Position numbers and translations under genes: made by a program. A stretch of 64,000 nt of DNA, taken from the NCBI RefSeq assembly GCF_001541095.1, contig NZ_LMXH01000001.1, forward strand, positions 756,048-820,047, given 5' to 3'. The stretch's first letter is position 1. Every line of letters begins with the position of its first letter. A model generated the notes under the pieces. It was not told the origin of the DNA, did no database searches, and saw nothing but the letters and a program-made list of their open reading frames with translations. The DNA is from Paenibacillus sp. FJAT-26967. GTDB taxonomy: Bacteria > Bacillota > Bacilli > Paenibacillales > NBRC-103111. Of this stretch, positions 60,893 through 64,000 are shown in pieces.

Positions 60893-62236
60893 TTGTTGAA
60901 AAAGGTGAAATTCAAGCCGCCCCAAGTTCTCGTGCTTGGTTTTGCGGGTATTATCCTGATTGGCACACTGCTGCTCATGCTGCCTGTATCCTCTGTGAAC
61001 GGACAGGCCCTGTCCTTCATTGATGCGTTTTTTACAGCGACCTCGGCCACTTGTGTGACCGGACTCGTCGTCGTTGATACCGGGACCCATTTTACGCTCT
61101 TCGGGCAAATCGTAATCATCTTACTGATTCAGATAGGCGGGTTAGGGTTTATGAGTATGGCCACGCTGTTTGCATTTATTCTGCGCAAGAAAATTTCACT
61201 GAAAGAAAGGCTGCTGCTGCAGGAGGCGCTTAACCAGGGGAGTGTAGAGGGCATTGTCCGCCTGTTCCGCAAGGTGTTGATTTATTCCATGACCATCGAA
61301 GGAATCGCCGCTGTGTTATTTACGCTGAGGTGGTCGCAGGACCTGGGCTTCGCCCAAGGGCTTTACTACGGCATCTGGCATGCCATCTCCTTTTTTAACA
61401 ATGCGGGATTTGATTTGTTCGGCCCGATCACGGGCAAGTTTAGTTCTCTCACCGCCTATGCCGATGATTTTGTCATCAATATGGTCTCTGTTTCTCTTAT
61501 TATACTCGGCGGTATCGGTTTTATTGTCATTTCGGATCTGATCGAATACCCCAGTAAGAAAAGACTCTCGCTTCATTCCAAGCTTGTGCTAAGCGCAACG
61601 GGAATCTTAATCGCACTGGGCACTCTCGTTATTTTTATCTTCGAATACTCGAATGCGAAGACGCTGGGATCTCTCGGATTCGGAGGAAAGCTGCTTGCCT
61701 CCCTGTTCCAGTCGGTTACGCCCCGCACGGCGGGAGCGAATACGCTGGATTTGCCTGCACTGCGTCAGGCGACGCAATTTTTTATTATTGTTCTCATGTT
61801 TATCGGAGCTTCCCCGGGTTCTACGGGGGGCGGTATCAAGACAACGACGTTTACTACACTTGTAGGAGCGATTATTGCGATGATCCGGGGCAAAGAGGAT
61901 ATTGTGTTTTTCCGTAACCGGCTCGGTAAAGACCGGATTCTCAAAGCTATTACCTTGACGATGTTCGCCCTGTTATTTGTCATTCTCGTTACGATGCTCT
62001 TATCGACGACGGAGGATCACGATTTTCTGATGATCTTGTTTGAAGTCGTTTCCGCATTCGGTACGGTGGGATTATCTCTGGGATTAACGACACAGCTGAC
62101 GATTTTCGGGAAGGTCATGATCGCGCTGACGATGTTCGCAGGCCGGCTTGGCTTGCTCACGCTCGCCTATGCACTACAGCCAAAGAAAGAAAAAGAATTG
62201 TATCGGTATCCGGAAGGTAAAATCACGATAGGTTAG
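60893..62236 (+). CDS. ktrB: Ktr potassium uptake channel subunit KtrB
   Basis: TrkH/KtrB-family protein of 447 residues with four repeated membrane-pore-membrane units; pore-loop (selectivity) motifs include ATSATCVTGLVVVD, ISFFNNAGFDLFGP, VTPRTAGANTL and SAFGTVGLSLGLT, whose Gly residues line the K+ path. K+ uptake is coupled to the cytoplasmic KtrA ring. TTG start at 60893, 8 nt after AGGAGG; an in-frame second TTG follows. Transcribed with ktrA and preceded by the c-di-AMP riboswitch. Confidence 0.93.
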   Translation: MLKKVKFKPPQVLVLGFAGIILIGTLLLMLPVSSVNGQALSFIDAFFTATSATCVTGLVVVDTGTHFTLFGQIVIILLIQIGGLGFMSMATLFAFILRKKISLKERLLLQEALNQGSVEGIVRLFRKVLIYSMTIEGIAAVLFTLRWSQDLGFAQGLYYGIWHAISFFNNAGFDLFGPITGKFSSLTAYADDFVINMVSVSLIILGGIGFIVISDLIEYPSKKRLSLHSKLVLSATGILIALGTLVIFIFEYSNAKTLGSLGFGGKLLASLFQSVTPRTAGANTLDLPALRQATQFFIIVLMFIGASPGSTGGGIKTTTFTTLVGAIIAMIRGKEDIVFFRNRLGKDRILKAITLTMFALLFVILVTMLLSTTEDHDFLMILFEVVSAFGTVGLSLGLTTQLTIFGKVMIALTMFAGRLGLLTLAYALQPKKEKELYRYPEGKITIG

Positions 62237-62249
62237 GGGATAAAAGAAG

Positions 62250-62915
62250 ATGGCATCATCTATTCAGTACGCAGTTATCGGGCTCGGGCGATTCGGCTCC
62301 AGCTTGTCCAAAGAATTAACAGAACTAGGCCATGAAGTGCTCGGAATTGACAGAGACGAGGAGAAGGTCGATGAGATGAGTGACATTCTCACTCATAGTG
62401 TGGTGGCGGACGCTACCGATGAAGAGGTGCTCCGCTCGCTTGGCGTCCGTAACTTCGATTGTGCCATTGTGGCAATCGGCGACAACATCCAGGCAAGCAT
62501 CATGGCTGCGATCCTGCTCAAAGAACTTGGGGTCAAAACGGTTGTAGCCAAAGCCCTGACCGATCAGCACGGCAAAGTGCTGGAGAAAATCGGGGTGGAC
62601 CGGATTATTTTCCCGGAAAGAGATATGGGCATCCGCGTCGCTCACCAGCTCGTATCCCCGAATCTCCTCGATTTTATTGAGCTCTCGAAGAATTACACCA
62701 TTGCGGAGCTCGTCGTATCGAAGCGGATTGCCGGGCTTACGCTCAAAGAGCTTGACCCCAGAGCCAGATACGGCTGCAGTATTGTAGCGATTAATAAATC
62801 GGAAGACATGATTATCGCTCCTACCGCGGACGATATTCTGCAAGAGAACGATGTGATGGTCGTTATCGGACGCAAAGACCAGATTGATGATTTCGAGAGC
62901 GAAGCCATCCGTTAG
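62250..62915 (+). CDS. ktrA: Ktr potassium uptake regulatory subunit KtrA (RCK)
   Basis: Cytosolic RCK protein of 221 residues. The N-terminal Rossmann domain (AVIGLGRFGSSLSKELTELGHEVLGIDRDEEKVDEMSD) binds ATP/ADP or NAD(H); the C-terminal TrkA_C domain (IAGLTLKELDPRARYGCSIVAINK) binds c-di-AMP in Bacillus KtrA. It forms an octameric ring on the KtrB dimer. Starts 13 nt after ktrB, so it is co-transcribed. The usual Bacillus order is ktrA-ktrB; here it is reversed. Confidence 0.93.
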   Translation: MASSIQYAVIGLGRFGSSLSKELTELGHEVLGIDRDEEKVDEMSDILTHSVVADATDEEVLRSLGVRNFDCAIVAIGDNIQASIMAAILLKELGVKTVVAKALTDQHGKVLEKIGVDRIIFPERDMGIRVAHQLVSPNLLDFIELSKNYTIAELVVSKRIAGLTLKELDPRARYGCSIVAINKSEDMIIAPTADDILQENDVMVVIGRKDQIDDFESEAIR

Positions 62916-62952
62916 AAAAGCCGTTTTCCCGATACACGGGAAGACGGCTTTT
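62916..62952 (+). terminator. Terminator of the ktrB-ktrA operon
   Basis: AAAAGCCGTTTTCCCG pairs with CGGGAAGACGGCTTTT (allowing G-U), followed by T. Confidence 0.8.
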
Positions 62953-63091
62953 TGGCAGGTATGCTGATGAAAGTTCAAGCTGATTGGTGTTAATGCGTGA
63001 TTCATTTTCTTATTATTTCAGGGGCGGTGAATTTTTCCTTCATCTATATAGGGATTCTCAATGCAATGAGAATTGAATGGCGGGCCCAGCT

Positions 63092-63988
63092 CTATGATTC
63101 TCCGGAGAAATGGCCCTTGGCCTTTTGTATAAAATGAGTGACCGCGTCATTCTGATGAGTTTCTTTTACGAAAATAAGCGAAGTCGTCCTGGGTGTCTGC
63201 AAAAGTTCAGGAAGCTCGCGGACACATAACCCGCTGTGATCCTGATGCTTGTCGTGCAAATAGGATTTGGGCAGCAGGGTAGCGGCCTGGCAGGTGACGA
63301 CAAGGCGCATGATCGCCTCGAAGGAATCGATCTCCATTTTGACATCCGGAAAAATAAAATAACGGTGGAACAGTTCGTCCGTGAGGACCCTGTACCACGT
63401 CCCTTTGGAGAACAGAATCATAGAGAGTCCGTTCAAATCCGCAATCGTCAAGGATTCCCGCTCCAAATAAGGATGCCCTTGGGGGAGGACCAGGCACAAA
63501 TGGTCATCGAACAGCGGCTCGCAGGCCAGGCCGGGCTGGTCGATTGAGGAAGCGACGAGTCCGATATCGACTTTTTTTTCTTTGACCATCATGACGATTT
63601 CATGGGTCTTGCCTGTCAGAGCTTTCATGTCGGTATAAGGGTATTCGGCCAAATACATCGTAACGAGTTCGGGCAGGGTAGTCTGCAGAGTCGTCAGGCT
63701 GGCTCCGATGGTCAGGCTCATATGCCTCCCCGCTGTCTTGTGCTCATGCAGAGTCTGAAGAAAGCGGCGCTCGTCCTGACGCTGCTCCAAGGCGTATTCG
63801 TAGGTGATCTCTCCGGCACGGGTGAGGTCAAGGCGCTTGCCTTTGCGGGTGAAGAGCTTAATGCCGAGCTGCTCTTCCAGTTTCATGATTTTGCGGGACA
63901 AAGCGGGCTGAGACAAGTTCAGAACTTGCGACGCTTTATTGAGGCTGGCTTGTTCGACAACAATCGCAAAGACGTCGAGATGTTCCAT
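63092..63988 (-). CDS. LysR family transcriptional regulator
   Basis: Protein of 298 residues: N-terminal winged helix-turn-helix (LDVFAIVVEQASLNKASQVLNLSQPALSRKIMKLEEQLGIKLFTRKGKRLDLTRAGE) and a C-terminal LysR substrate-binding fold (LTIGASLTTLQTTLPELVTMYLAEYP onwards). The usual length for the family. ATG at 63988 follows GGAGGG. The divergent target gene probably lies just beyond the right edge of the window. Effector unknown. Confidence 0.92.
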   Translation of the reverse strand: MEHLDVFAIVVEQASLNKASQVLNLSQPALSRKIMKLEEQLGIKLFTRKGKRLDLTRAGEITYEYALEQRQDERRFLQTLHEHKTAGRHMSLTIGASLTTLQTTLPELVTMYLAEYPYTDMKALTGKTHEIVMMVKEKKVDIGLVASSIDQPGLACEPLFDDHLCLVLPQGHPYLERESLTIADLNGLSMILFSKGTWYRVLTDELFHRYFIFPDVKMEIDSFEAIMRLVVTCQAATLLPKSYLHDKHQDHSGLCVRELPELLQTPRTTSLIFVKETHQNDAVTHFIQKAKGHFSGES

Positions 63989-64000
63989 AATTAACCCTCC

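Noticed and set aside
1-64000. Phage, CRISPR or defence islands
   Set aside because: No repeat-spacer array, no cas, integrase, restriction or phage structural genes were found; the single HEPN protein is not accompanied by such genes.

Overview
The window looks like chromosomal DNA of an endospore-forming Firmicute of the Paenibacillus type. Evidence: a small acid-soluble spore protein, GerQ, a YjcZ-type spore protein, Sda and a Spo0E-like phosphatase; a T-box leader on trpS and a ydaO-class leader on the ktr genes; an aminofutalosine synthase (MqnE); a strong AGGAGG-type Shine-Dalgarno context with many GTG and TTG starts; and a neighbourhood (nfu/yutI, yuzB, yutJ, erpA/yutM, yumC, yumB, yuiB) that recalls Bacillus subtilis. 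No rRNA, tRNA, CRISPR array, intact insertion sequence or prophage was seen. The species assignment is an inference.

Layout. 1-3770: end of an upstream gene, then a divergent C30 carotenoid modification set (crtP on the minus strand, crtQ-crtO on the plus strand). 3771-4309 has no gene. 4310-6609: ABC permease, ATPase and YtrA-type GntR regulator (minus). 6884-9052: Tat-type phosphoesterase, EEP-fold phosphatase, YjcZ-like peptide. 9163-10551: promoter, tryptophan T-box and trpS. 10600-14214: spore genes (SASP, gerQ), membrane hydrolase and an orphan response regulator. 14526-16233: heme O synthase ctaB and a Sco protein for cytochrome oxidase assembly; ctaA lies separately at 37258. 16244-20024: Toprim protein, MFS transporter, small membrane proteins, membrane transglutaminase. 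20212-24614: class B penicillin-binding protein, a structured intergenic region with a micro-ORF, asnB. 24867-28649: HAD phosphatase, DUF456, ThuA-like and flippase genes. 29028-36337: secreted glycoside hydrolase-like protein, DUF2515 protein, lipoprotein, SPFH/RHH pair. 36579-40040: thioredoxin-like protein, ctaA, HEPN protein overlapping an SDR oxidoreductase.

40369-51303 is a redox, iron-sulfur and respiratory neighbourhood: nfu, yuzB, yutJ, mqnE, erpA, yumC, yumB, coproheme decarboxylase chdC and yuiB. Embedded in it are spo0E, mscL and the replication checkpoint gene sda, which has a cluster of DnaA boxes in front of it. 51442-58886: pspC-domain protein, helicase-loading genes dnaB-dnaI, a HemAT-like globin sensor, a small membrane protein, trxA and uvrC. 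58852-63988: CPBP protease, c-di-AMP riboswitch with ktrB-ktrA potassium uptake, and a LysR regulator.

Most of the window is core genome of recognisable families. The least explained signals are: a roughly 100-nt nested inverted repeat followed by a 20-residue ORF between the PBP gene and asnB; a HEPN-motif protein whose 3' end overlaps an SDR gene by 92 nt; a gene-free 540-bp stretch after crtO with a plausible promoter; a DnaA-box array before sda; and an Ala-rich insertion in UvrC. Functional claims rest on reading motifs by eye, without database searches.
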